From: an uncultured Clostridia bacterium
GTDB lineage: Bacteria > Bacillota > Clostridia > TANB77 > CAG-508
Assembly: GCA_934149005.1 (NCBI GenBank)
Contig: CAKPDN010000015.1
Span: forward strand, 1 to 31,218
DNA length: 31,218 nucleotides
Direction: 5' to 3'
Below, piece after piece: positions 17,570 to 25,482 of this stretch. The translations under genes and the position numbers were made by a program. Numbering within the stretch: the first letter of the stretch is position 1; each line of letters opens with the position of its first letter. Below the pieces are notes generated by a model. It did no database searches. It was given only the letters and a program-made list of their open reading frames with translations, and was not told the origin of the DNA.

Positions 17570-18395
17570 TTACTGTTTAAATTCGTCTAATGACTTAAAT
17601 TCATATTTCATATTCTTTATTTCTTTAATTATATCCCCTAAAATATTTGTATTTGTTTTTGAATTTCCATGTAATAGCATAATTTCTCCATTGTGAACAT
17701 TATCTAAAATCTTCTTCTTAGCTATTGCTTCTTCTGGTTGTTTATTTTCATTCCAATCTTCATATGCAAATGACCACATTACAGTCTTATAACCTAATGA
17801 ATTAGTTATATTTATAGTTTTTTCACTAAATTCTCCCATCGGCGGTCTTATATATTTCATTTCATATTGGAATTTTTCATAAACTGATTTGTGTAAGTCC
17901 ATTACTTCAGAATTTATTTGTTCTTCAATTAATGTAGGCATACTTTTATGGTTTACTGTATGGTTTCCGAACTATATGTCCCTCATCTATCATTTGTTTT
18001 ACCAGATCTGGTTGCGTATTCACATAATGAGCTGTTATAAAAAAAGTAGCTTTAACCTCATTTTCTTTTAATGTTGCTAATATTTGTGGAGTATATCCGG
18101 CCTCATATCCTTCATCAAATGTCAAATAAACAAATTGTTCTTCACTATTTCCCATAGCTATCCCATTATTAGATTCAAGTATCTTTTTGTTTTTAGTTCC
18201 TAAATCTGGTTGCTCATGATTATTGTTTCTTTTTATTCCCCATCCTATTTTTTCGTTACTTAATCCTTGTGAACTTGTTAATATGGATTTTTCTTTATTA
18301 TTTTTCATATTAATTATACTTATTGAAAAAATGATTAGTAACAACACTAATACTTTTACAATTTTTGACATATTTTTTCTTAAATTAATAGTCAT
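17570..18395 (-). CDS. pdaA: PdaA-type polysaccharide deacetylase of the spore cortex, interrupted by a +1 frameshift at a CGG codon
   Basis: With the frame restored this is 274 residues, about the length of B. subtilis PdaA (263). PdaA removes the acetyl group of muramic acid so that muramic-delta-lactam can form in the cortex. Features in order: N-terminal membrane or signal segment (residues 12-28), the PdaA-specific IGWGIKR and NHEQPDLG (residues 50-66), NodB motif 1 TFDEGYE (D94), then GHIV at 139-142. Here CGG at 17969-17967 breaks the frame. Skipping C17969 gives GNHTVNH, the metal-binding NodB motif 2 with its conserved Gly-Asn. The later blocks YIRPPMGEFSE, VMWSFAYEDW and IMLLHGNS are all intact in the new frame. 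ATG at 18395 follows GGAGG. It is upstream of yqfC and yqfD on the same strand. Confidence 0.88.
17966..17969 (-). other. putative +1 frameshift site 3 (C-GGA)
   Basis: In-frame CGG at 17969-17967 follows ATA GTT. The zero frame runs on for six more codons to TAA. Dropping C17969 gives GGA AAC CAT, the conserved Gly-Asn-His of NodB deacetylases. Confidence 0.75.
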
Positions 18396-18462
18396 TGTTT
18401 TACCTCCAAACATTATTAATATTAATTGTTTTTACCTTTTGGATAATTTTGTAAATTTACTA

Positions 18463-18491
18463 TTGACATAACAATCTTTTTAGATTATATT
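18463..18491 (+). promoter_or_regulatory. sigma-A-type promoter for agrA-agrC
   Basis: TTGACA at 18463-18468, a 17-base spacer and TATATT at 18486-18491. The agrA start codon is about 100 bases downstream, leaving a long leader. Confidence 0.7.
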
Positions 18492-18592
18492 GTAATTGTT
18501 TCTGGAAAATAAAGGAAATTTTTTCTTTTTTGTCGATTACTTTTTTTCCTGGATGTTTTTATAATATTTTATATTCAATAGGAGGAAAATAT

Positions 18593-19306
18593 ATGTTAAA
18601 TTTTGTTATTTGTGATGACAATTTAAATATCTTAGAAAAGTTCTCAAAAATACTTGAAAATATCTTTATTAAATATAATTATGATGCTCAAATAGGATTT
18701 AAAACTGATAATGTTGATAATTTATTAGATTATATTGATGACAATAAGACCGATGTATTAATTTTAGATATTAATTTAAAATCAAATCAATCCGGCTTGG
18801 AAATAGCTTCTAAAGTAAGAAAAAGGAATAAAGACACTTATTTTATTTTTACTACAGCACATTTAGAATATGCTATGATGGCTTATAAATTTAAAACTTT
18901 TGATTATTTAGCCAAACCTGTAACTTCTGAGAGGTTAGAAGAAACTATAATTCGTTTATTTGAAGATGTTAATGGATTACCTAAAAGATATATTAAAATT
19001 GATAATAAAAAAACTATCATTGATGAAAGTGAAATTTTATATATTAAACGTGATGGGATGAAATTAATTTTTCATACTAAAAGTCGTGACTATGAAACTT
19101 ATAGTTCTTTTATTAAAATTCAGGCTTCTTTGCCTTCTAACTTTATTAGGTCACATAAGTCTTTCATTGTTAATGTGGATAATATTGTTAATTTAGATCC
19201 TGTGTCTAATATCGTTTTCTTTGATAATGGTTCTACTTGTGATATTGGTCCTAAATACAAGAAAGATTTTATTGAGGAGGTGAAAAAACATGGACATTTT
19301 GAATAA
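18593..19306 (+). CDS. agrA: AgrA/LytTR-family response regulator
   Basis: A 237-residue response regulator. The receiver domain has the acidic pair D8/D9, the phospho-acceptor D59 in VLILDINL and the conserved lysine in LAKPVT. From about residue 140 a LytTR DNA-binding domain follows (IDESEILYIKRDGMKLIFHT, then FIRSHKSFIVNVDNIV), as in AgrA, ComE and VirR. It is expected to activate the quorum-sensing genes when phosphorylated by AgrC. ATG at 18593 follows GGAGG and is preferred to an upstream in-frame ATG. The end overlaps agrC by 17 bases. Confidence 0.9.
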   Translation: MLNFVICDDNLNILEKFSKILENIFIKYNYDAQIGFKTDNVDNLLDYIDDNKTDVLILDINLKSNQSGLEIASKVRKRNKDTYFIFTTAHLEYAMMAYKFKTFDYLAKPVTSERLEETIIRLFEDVNGLPKRYIKIDNKKTIIDESEILYIKRDGMKLIFHTKSRDYETYSSFIKIQASLPSNFIRSHKSFIVNVDNIVNLDPVSNIVFFDNGSTCDIGPKYKKDFIEEVKKHGHFE

Positions 19307-20639
19307 TATTTGGATTGCTATAAGTACGCCGAATGAAGGGTTATTAAACATAATTTTTATATTTTTTAATATTTTCATCGAGGCTCCATTAATGTTTCTT
19401 CTTATTAGCAATGTTTTTAACATTACTTGTACTAGTAAACAAAAATATATTTATATTTTTGTAACTGCAACTATTTCATTATTGGCTCTATTTATAGTAG
19501 AGTTACCATATAATGTTATTTTAAATTATATATCCGCTTTTATAATTATTTACTTAACTTTCAAAATGAATATAATAAAAACAATTGTAGCCTCTATTTT
19601 TCCAAGTATTGTTTTTAATTTAGTTGGAAATTTACTTTTTAACCCTTATTTAAGTATATTAAAAATCACATATGAACAAGCAACAACAATTCCTATTTAT
19701 AGAATACCTTTTGCTATTCTTATGTATTTAATAATATATATTTTTACTCTAATATTAAAATATAGGAAAGTTACTCTAAATATTTTAGAAAACCTTGATA
19801 AAACTAATAAAACAATAATTGTTTTAAATTTTATATTTGGTTTCTTTAACATCATAATGCAAGTTATATTAACAGCAAATTATATTGATATTTTACCTAT
19901 ACAATTTACATTTTTTAACTCAATATGTTTAATTATATATTTTGTTTTAAGTTTTTACAGTTTGACAAGAGTTATTAAATTAGTTACAACAACTCAAAAA
20001 TTAGAAAATGCTGAAGAATATAATAAAACATTACATATTTTACATGATAGTGTTAGAGGTTTTAAACATGATTTTGATAATATAGTTACAACAATTGGTG
20101 GATACATAAATACTAATGATATTGAAGGATTGAAAAAATATTATAATCAACTTGAAGAAGATTGTGAAAAAGTTAATAATTTATATGTTCTAAACCCAGA
20201 TATTATAAATAATCCTGGAATATATAATTTACTTACAACAAAATATAATGAAGCACTTGAAAAAAATATTAAAGTTAATTTAACATTTTTATTAGATTTA
20301 AATGATTTACATATGAAAATTTATGAATTTGCAAGAATTTTAGGAATATTATTAGATAATGCCATAGAAGCCGCATCTGAATGTGATGAGAAAATATTAA
20401 ATATCGTTTTTAGAAATGACTCAAAAAATCATAGAAATATTATTTTAATAGAAAATACTTACAAAGATAAAAATGTAAATATAGATGAAATCTTTAATAA
20501 AGGTGTTAGTGGAAAAGAAAACCATACTGGATTAGGCCTATGGGAAATTAGACAAATTTTAAAGAAAAATAATAATGTTAATTTACATACAAATAAAAAT
20601 GAACAATATTTTTCACAACAATTAGAAATATATTATTAA
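19290..20639 (+). CDS. agrC: AgrC-like quorum-sensing histidine kinase (GHKL)
   Basis: A 449-residue sensor kinase. About six hydrophobic segments fill residues 20-230, the usual AgrC peptide-sensing part. The kinase core has the H-box RGFKHDFDN (H260), the N-box RILGILLDNAIEAA (N357) and the G-box HTGLGLWEI (around G414). These are the marks of the HPK10/AgrC class. It starts inside the end of agrA with GGAGG before the ATG, so both are made from one mRNA, and a hairpin terminator follows at once. Its probable ligand is the cyclic peptide from the convergent agrB-agrD pair. Confidence 0.9.
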   Translation: MDILNNIWIAISTPNEGLLNIIFIFFNIFIEAPLMFLLISNVFNITCTSKQKYIYIFVTATISLLALFIVELPYNVILNYISAFIIIYLTFKMNIIKTIVASIFPSIVFNLVGNLLFNPYLSILKITYEQATTIPIYRIPFAILMYLIIYIFTLILKYRKVTLNILENLDKTNKTIIVLNFIFGFFNIIMQVILTANYIDILPIQFTFFNSICLIIYFVLSFYSLTRVIKLVTTTQKLENAEEYNKTLHILHDSVRGFKHDFDNIVTTIGGYINTNDIEGLKKYYNQLEEDCEKVNNLYVLNPDIINNPGIYNLLTTKYNEALEKNIKVNLTFLLDLNDLHMKIYEFARILGILLDNAIEAASECDEKILNIVFRNDSKNHRNIILIENTYKDKNVNIDEIFNKGVSGKENHTGLGLWEIRQILKKNNNVNLHTNKNEQYFSQQLEIYY

Positions 20640-20672
20640 TTGATAGGATAACCTATCAATTTTTATTTTTAT
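20638..20672 (+). terminator. terminator of agrA-agrC
   Basis: ATTGATAGG and CCTATCAAT form a 9-base stem with a 4-base loop (20639-20660), then a T-rich run. It overlaps the agrC stop codon. Confidence 0.8.
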
Positions 20673-20673
20673 A

Positions 20674-20708
20674 CTGAAAAAGAACAGTTTTAAACTGTTC
20701 TTTTTCAG
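20674..20708. terminator. second hairpin between the convergent agr arms
   Basis: A perfect 17-base inverted repeat (20674-20690 with 20692-20708) with a single central base. On the minus strand it is followed by an AT-rich run and may end the agrB-agrD transcript; a weaker repeat, TTAAGTATA/TATACTTAA, lies at about 20737-20778. Confidence 0.5.
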
Positions 20709-20791
20709 CGGATTGTTTATAATAACATTAAAGTATATTGTATTTAAGTATAAGTATTGTCGAACTACCTATACTTAAAATTAAAAACTAA

Positions 20792-20911
20792 TTAATCTTT
20801 TTTTACTAAACTAGCTGGCATTTTTGGTTGATGCATTATCCATAATATTCCACAAGCTGTATTAGTATTTCTAGCATATTTTTCTGCAACTTTAGCTAAT
20901 AATTTTAACAT
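20792..20911 (-). CDS. agrD: AgrD cyclic-lactone autoinducer precursor
   Basis: A 39-residue open frame with an excellent ribosome binding site (AGGAGG) before the ATG at 20911. It begins with an amphipathic leader MLKLLAKVAEKYARNTNTA, followed by the core CGILWIM and the C-terminal recognition part HQPKMPASLVKKD. The Cys for the thiolactone ring and the P-K-x-P tail are the hallmarks of AgrD in Clostridia. AgrB is expected to cut the tail and close the ring on Cys20; the exact ring size (five residues would give CGILW) is not certain. The upstream neighbour on the same strand is agrB, 71 bases away. Confidence 0.88.
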   Translation of the reverse strand: MLKLLAKVAEKYARNTNTACGILWIMHQPKMPASLVKKD

Positions 20912-20982
20912 AAAGATTTCCTCCTTTGTTTTTTCTATATAATATAAAAATACGCCGGCTTGTATTTTTCATATTAACTAAA

Positions 20983-21600
20983 TTAATTTGAAGCATTTTC
21001 ATATACTTCATATCCATATTTATTATTTGTTATTTTATATGCAAATCTTGTAATCATGCAAGTTTGTATAAAATATCCTATTATTATAATATTTGATATT
21101 ACATTATTTTTAATAAATATAGATGTTATCAAGCCTATTAAAAAGAAAATATATGATAATATTCGTTTTTTTCTTCTCTCTTTATGACTTATAATAGGGA
21201 CATTCTCTGTATCAGCTGGTGCATAAAGTTTTATCATAATTACTCCAAATATTCCTATAATAGCAATTAAACAATATTTTACAATATAATTAAATATTAT
21301 ATTCTTTGCTAGTATAGCTGTACCACAATAAAATGAACAAGTTGATATTATACATCCTATGTGTGTTTTTAGATGAAATCCACCTGAAGCACATCTATAT
21401 GGCATTAGGATTAACAGTGTAATTAAACTTAATTTAAATGCCCCCAATATATATGCAATTCCTAACATTATAAAAATTTTCGGAATTTCTCCTAAAAGAA
21501 TTTGTAATCCATAATTTATTACTTCTGCTCTTTCATCATCAACATCTGGCATTTCTTTTCTAATTCTATTGGTTAGAGATTCTGTGATTTTATCTATCAT
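20983..21600 (-). CDS. agrB: AgrB autoinducer-processing membrane peptidase
   Basis: A 205-residue protein with about five or six membrane segments. The AgrB signature RCASGGFHLKTHIGC carries the catalytic His76 and Cys83, at nearly the same positions as in Staphylococcus aureus AgrB. It cuts the AgrD C-terminal tail and forms the thiolactone intermediate. A GGGGTGAG site precedes the ATG at 21600. Its partner agrD lies immediately downstream, and the sensor pair agrA-agrC faces it on the other strand. It is complete in length, with no sign of decay. Confidence 0.93.
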   Translation of the reverse strand: MIDKITESLTNRIRKEMPDVDDERAEVINYGLQILLGEIPKIFIMLGIAYILGAFKLSLITLLILMPYRCASGGFHLKTHIGCIISTCSFYCGTAILAKNIIFNYIVKYCLIAIIGIFGVIMIKLYAPADTENVPIISHKERRKKRILSYIFFLIGLITSIFIKNNVISNIIIIGYFIQTCMITRFAYKITNNKYGYEVYENASN

Positions 21601-21759
21601 TTTCTCACCCCACTTTTTTCTTAAGCTGAAATTAGTTTACCATGATTTTTCCATTTTTGTTTTTTTATTTTATAAAATGTTATTTTTATTTTATATTATT
21701 TTTATTTTTTAGTTTCATAAAACATTTTTGTATTTTCATAAAAACTCAGGAATATTTGC

Positions 21760-21793
21760 AAAAAAAAGAAGATAAATCTATATATCTATCCTC
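21760..21793 (-). terminator. terminator after the pseudouridine synthase gene
   Basis: On the minus strand GAGGATAGAT pairs with ATTTATCTTC (two G-U pairs), followed by eight T. The stem touches the stop codon of the gene. Confidence 0.65.
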
Positions 21794-22483
21794 TACAAAT
21801 TTTTTATATCTCTTAAAATACACCATGTACCAACATTTTCTGGCAAATCTTTAAATATCATTTCTTCTTTAGTTATTGGATGTTCAATTGTTAACTCATA
21901 TGACCATAATGCTATTTGTTTTCCTTGTCCTCTAGTTCCATACTTTTGATCACCAAAAATACTATGCCTAAAATGTGACAATTGAACACGAATCTGATGA
22001 TGTCTCCCTGTATGTAAATTTATTTTTACTAAGCTTAAATCTTTCAATTCATTATATGTTATTACTTCATAATCTAGTTTAGCAAGTTTAGCATTTTTCT
22101 TATCTTTATTTACAACTTTACTCATATTGTTTCTTTCATCTTTATACAAATAATCTTCCAAAATTCCGTTTCTCACTATCTATTTTTCCATCTACAACTG
22201 CTAAATATCTTTTCCTAAAAGTCTTATTTCTTACCTGTTCACTAAGTCTGCTCGCCGCCTTTGAAGTTTTAGCAAAAATCATAATACCACCAACAGGCCT
22301 ATCTAATCTATGCACCAACCCCAAATAAACATTTCCTGGTTTATTATATTTTTCTTTAATATATTTTTTAACAATTGTAAGCATATCTATATCACCAGTC
22401 TTATCTGACTGTGATGGAATATTAGGTACTTTTTCCACAACTATTATATGATTATCTTCATAAATCACTTTTAAATTCTGCAT
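21793..22483 (-). CDS. RluA/RluD-family RNA pseudouridine synthase, interrupted by a +1 frameshift at a CGG codon
   Basis: With the frame restored this is 229 residues, the usual length for RluA-family synthases that lack an S4 domain. It isomerises uridine to pseudouridine in rRNA or tRNA; the target cannot be told. Visible blocks are YEDNHIIVVEKVPNIPSQSD, the catalytic motif VHRLDRPVGG (D61), AKTSKAASRLSEQ and KRYLAVVDG. Then comes CGG at 22168-22166. Skipping C22168 gives SEKGILEDYLYKDERNNMSK, the normal family continuation, and then LHTGRHHQIRVQLSH (the conserved TGRxHQIRvH block). The ATG at 22483 follows AAAAAGGAG and is preferred to an upstream TTG that lies inside a palindrome. Confidence 0.85.
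22165..22168 (-). other. putative +1 frameshift site 4 (C-GGA)
   Basis: In-frame CGG at 22168-22166 follows GAG AAA. The zero frame ends eight codons later at TAA. Dropping C22168 gives GGA ATT and opens the frame with the TGRxHQIR block. Confidence 0.7.
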
Positions 22484-22497
22484 TATTTTCTCCTTTT

Positions 22498-22616
22498 TGA
22501 GACAATTGGGACGGTCCAAAAATGTCTCATTATTTTGTCGTTTTTTGTCATATTACTTTTTTCGACATTATTCTACTTTAAAAATGAGACATTTTTGGAC
22601 CGTCCCAATTGTCTCA
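22498..22616. repeat. 33-base perfect inverted repeat around a 53-base spacer
   Basis: Arms 22498-22530 and 22584-22616 are exact inverted copies, beginning TGAGACAATTGGGACGGTCC. The outer end supplies the TGA stop codon of the methyltransferase gene. The core GGGACGGTCC resembles the palindrome at 25470-25513, so both may belong to one family of intergenic elements. It could also act as a strong hairpin between the two genes. Confidence 0.8.
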
Positions 22617-23477
22617 TTTTTCCCATCTTCCATAAATTCCACAAGGTAAAACTAATTTTGAATTTTCCATCGGAATCCCAATTTCTCCTGATTCTAGTTT
22701 ACCATTATATCTTTTATTTACTGTTAGATTCAAAATATCTTCCAAAACTTTGCTTGATATTCCTGTTGTATATGAATTTATTAAGAAAAATAATGGATTA
22801 TCTGATAACACTCTTGTACATAATTCTACTAAATCATATATATTATTTTCAAATTGCCAAACCTCTCCTTTAGCCCCTCTACCATATGATGGAGGATCCA
22901 TTATTATTGCATCATATTTGTTTCCTCTTCTTATTTCTCTATTTACAAATTTTACAACATCATCAACAATAAATCTAACTGGTTTGTTTTGTAACCCTGA
23001 ACTTTCTATATTTTCTTTTGCCCAAGTTGTCATTCCTTTTGAACTATCTACATGACATACACTTGCTCCAGCTGAAGCACATGCAACTGTTGCTCCACCT
23101 GTATATGCAAACAAATTTAATACTTTTATTTCTCTTTTTTCTGATTTTATTTTGTTTATCATCCAATCCCAATTAACTGCCTGTTCAGGAAATAATCCTG
23201 TGTGTTTAAATCCCATTGGCTTAATATTAAATGTTAAATCTTTATATTTTATTTGCCATTGTTTGGGCATTTTTTTATTAAATTCCCATGCCCCTCCACC
23301 TGAACTACTTCTATGATATGTCGCATTTATTTCTTTCCACTTTTTAGGGTAACTTTTATCTTTCCATATTATTTGTGGGTCAGGTCTTGAAAGTATTACA
23401 TCGCCCCATTTTTCTAATTTTTGTCCATCTGCCATATCTAATATTTTATAATCTTTCCATTCATTTGCTAATTTCAT
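22614..23477 (-). CDS. class I SAM-dependent rRNA methyltransferase (COG1092, RlmI-like)
   Basis: A 287-residue methyltransferase. The SAM-binding motif I appears as LNLFAYTGGATVACASAGA and the catalytic or substrate motif IV as IIMDPPSYGRG, with HVDSSKGMTTWAKEN between them. An N-terminal beta-rich part (about residues 1-100) includes the TGLFPEQAVNW block. This matches COG1092 proteins that modify 23S rRNA (RlmI/RlmK group), but the target base is unproven and the PUA domain of RlmI is absent. It has only a weak ribosome binding site. The stop codon lies within the inverted repeat. The pseudouridine synthase gene follows, so two rRNA-modification genes are adjacent. Confidence 0.85.
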   Translation of the reverse strand: MKLANEWKDYKILDMADGQKLEKWGDVILSRPDPQIIWKDKSYPKKWKEINATYHRSSSGGGAWEFNKKMPKQWQIKYKDLTFNIKPMGFKHTGLFPEQAVNWDWMINKIKSEKREIKVLNLFAYTGGATVACASAGASVCHVDSSKGMTTWAKENIESSGLQNKPVRFIVDDVVKFVNREIRRGNKYDAIIMDPPSYGRGAKGEVWQFENNIYDLVELCTRVLSDNPLFFLINSYTTGISSKVLEDILNLTVNKRYNGKLESGEIGIPMENSKLVLPCGIYGRWEK

Positions 23478-23572
23478 AATTTTCTAATAGCTTAATAGCC
23501 ACTATCCTCCTCTTTTTTTTTTAGAATAGTTCTATTTTACCACATTTTATTATTTTTTTAAAGATATATCAT

Positions 23573-23770
23573 TCAAATATTCTCTAAAATTTTCACAAAA
23601 TTATATATTAAATAAAAGTTTATTGAAGATAAAATAAAAAAACTTATAATTATAACAGAAATAAATTTATGACTTCCTAAAAATTTAAACATTTTATTTT
23701 TAGTAGCTTCTTTTGGTATTTCAAGCCTGTCCAATTTTGTATTATACTTAACATTAAAAATATTTTCCAT
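23573..23770 (-). CDS. small single-pass membrane protein, unknown
   Basis: A 65-residue protein, MENIFNVKYNTKLDRLEIPK at the start, with a short polar N terminus and one hydrophobic helix (about residues 36-56). GGGGGG lies eight bases before the ATG at 23770, so this start is preferred to an upstream in-frame ATG. I recognise no family. It is divergent from the glycosyltransferase gene. Confidence 0.5.
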   Translation of the reverse strand: MENIFNVKYNTKLDRLEIPKEATKNKMFKFLGSHKFISVIIISFFILSSINFYLIYNFVKILENI

Positions 23771-23840
23771 TAAAATCCCCCCATTTTTATTATATATATT
23801 CCTCATCTTTTTAAAATATTCCAATTATATTACTTTTTTA

Positions 23841-23869
23841 TTGTTTAAAATTTAAAATAATGCTATAAT
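23841..23869 (+). promoter_or_regulatory. sigma-A-type promoter for the glycosyltransferase gene
   Basis: TTGTTT at 23841-23846, a 17-base spacer and TATAAT at 23864-23869; the start codon is 33 bases further. Confidence 0.6.
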
Positions 23870-23901
23870 CCTTTTAACATATTAAAAAGGAGTGATTTAT
23901 A

Positions 23902-25482
23902 ATGTTCAAAAACAAAGAAAATATAAGAAAAATTTTTGTAATAATTTTAATTGCAATAATGTCTGGAATTATATTTTTTTACCAAACAAAAAAAATTGGA
24001 TTTCATGAAGATGAAAGTTATACATTATGCTCAGCTGTAAATCCAAATGATGGACTAATGGCTGCATATGATGATTGGGCAGCTTCACCAGTTTGGCGAA
24101 CAAAGGAATATGTAAAAAACGCCATGACATTAACACCAAATAACATTTTAAATTTTAAAGCTTTATATATGAATCAAGCAAATGATAATCATCCGCCTTT
24201 ATTCTATACTTTAGTACATTTTTCAAGTCTTCTATTTGGCGGTCAATTTAATATTTATACAGTATTTATTGTTAATATAATCGCTTTTATATTCAGTTGT
24301 TTAATTATTATTAAAGTTTTAAAACTATTAGATAAAAAACATTTAATAATCCCTACGTTGATATTTTATGGATTATCAATGGGAACTATTTCAATGGTTA
24401 TTTACCAAAGAATGTATATGTTATTAAATTTATTTATAATGTTATATTTTTATTTAAGTTTAAAACTATATAAAAATGATTTTGTAATGGATAAAAAATT
24501 AACTATTCAGCTTGGAATTACCACTATTTTAGGATTTTTAACACAATATTTCTTCGCAATTTATGCACTTTTTATATTTATCCTTATGTTAGTTCAAATG
24601 ATAAAAAATAAAAAAGATAAAAAAGTAATTATAAAATATATTATATCTCATATCATATATGGAACTTTAGGAATACTCTTATTTATTCCATGTATAAAAC
24701 ATTTACTATTTTCAGATAGAGGATTAACTAATTTAGGCAATTCTAATTATTGGGAACATATGCTTGACTATATAAAACATTTAAGTTATGCATTTACAAT
24801 TAATAATACAAATACTATTTTAATATTTTCTGTATTAATACTATTTGCAATATCAACAATTGCTTTAATAATAAAATCTAAAGAAAAAATTATACCTATA
24901 ATCACTATTGTACCTAGCTTTTTATACTTTTTTATAGCTGTAAAAATGACATCATTTCAAGAACTTCGATACATAATGACTGTTATACCTTTTATAGTTT
25001 TAACTTTATTCTTTATATTAGATGAATTTATAAATATAAAATATAAAGAAATTTTATTTATTGTAATTTCAATAATTTTAATATTACCAGGTTTTATTTT
25101 TTCTAAACCTAAATTTTTATACGAAAATTATAAAAATGCCTTAAATATCGCAAATGAAAATTCTGAAAAATCATTTGTATATGTTTATGATAATATTTTT
25201 AATCATATGCAAAGTGTTCCAGAAATGATGATTTACGAAAAAACCTTAATAATTAATTATAATAAAAATGAATTAAAATGTGCTTATAATGATGAAAATT
25301 TAAATAACGAAGGTTCATTTATTCTAGCAATAAAATCTTATATGGATAATGAAAAAATCTTGAATGAAATTAAAAATAATTCTGACTTTAAAAATATAAC
25401 TTTACTTTATAAAATTGAAAATTCATCTGAAGTTGTTAATAATAACTATTATTTAGTGAGTGTCCCATGGGGACGGTTCTAA
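23902..25482 (+). CDS. GT-C-fold membrane glycosyltransferase (GT39/ArnT-like)
   Basis: A 526-residue polytopic protein with about ten membrane segments. The first outside loop holds FHEDESYT, the acidic motif typical of PMT/ArnT-like enzymes that use polyprenyl-phosphate sugars, followed by NDNHPPLFYTLVHFSS, another family block. It probably transfers a sugar to an envelope polymer or protein outside the membrane; donor and acceptor are unknown. AAAAGGAGTG precedes the ATG. The final codons (TGG GGA CGG TTC TAA) lie in the palindrome shared with the convergent uvrC end; CGG here is one of the few in-frame CGG codons of the window and could instead be shifted, adding four different residues. 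Confidence 0.85.
   Translation: MFKNKENIRKIFVIILIAIMSGIIFFYQTKKIGFHEDESYTLCSAVNPNDGLMAAYDDWAASPVWRTKEYVKNAMTLTPNNILNFKALYMNQANDNHPPLFYTLVHFSSLLFGGQFNIYTVFIVNIIAFIFSCLIIIKVLKLLDKKHLIIPTLIFYGLSMGTISMVIYQRMYMLLNLFIMLYFYLSLKLYKNDFVMDKKLTIQLGITTILGFLTQYFFAIYALFIFILMLVQMIKNKKDKKVIIKYIISHIIYGTLGILLFIPCIKHLLFSDRGLTNLGNSNYWEHMLDYIKHLSYAFTINNTNTILIFSVLILFAISTIALIIKSKEKIIPIITIVPSFLYFFIAVKMTSFQELRYIMTVIPFIVLTLFFILDEFINIKYKEILFIVISIILILPGFIFSKPKFLYENYKNALNIANENSEKSFVYVYDNIFNHMQSVPEMMIYEKTLIINYNKNELKCAYNDENLNNEGSFILAIKSYMDNEKILNEIKNNSDFKNITLLYKIENSSEVVNNNYYLVSVPWGRF

Noticed and set aside
21642..21854. Open frame upstream of agrB on plus
   Set aside because: Low-complexity Phe-rich translation across a T-rich intergenic region and the terminator of the neighbouring gene; no start signals.
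947..22168. Simple reassignment of CGG to another amino acid such as Trp or Gln
   Set aside because: The reading frame itself must change after CGG in all four genes, so a change of meaning alone cannot give the full protein.
22484..22519. TTG at 22519 as start of the pseudouridine synthase
   Set aside because: It lies within the inverted-repeat arm and AAAAAGGAG directly precedes the ATG at 22483.
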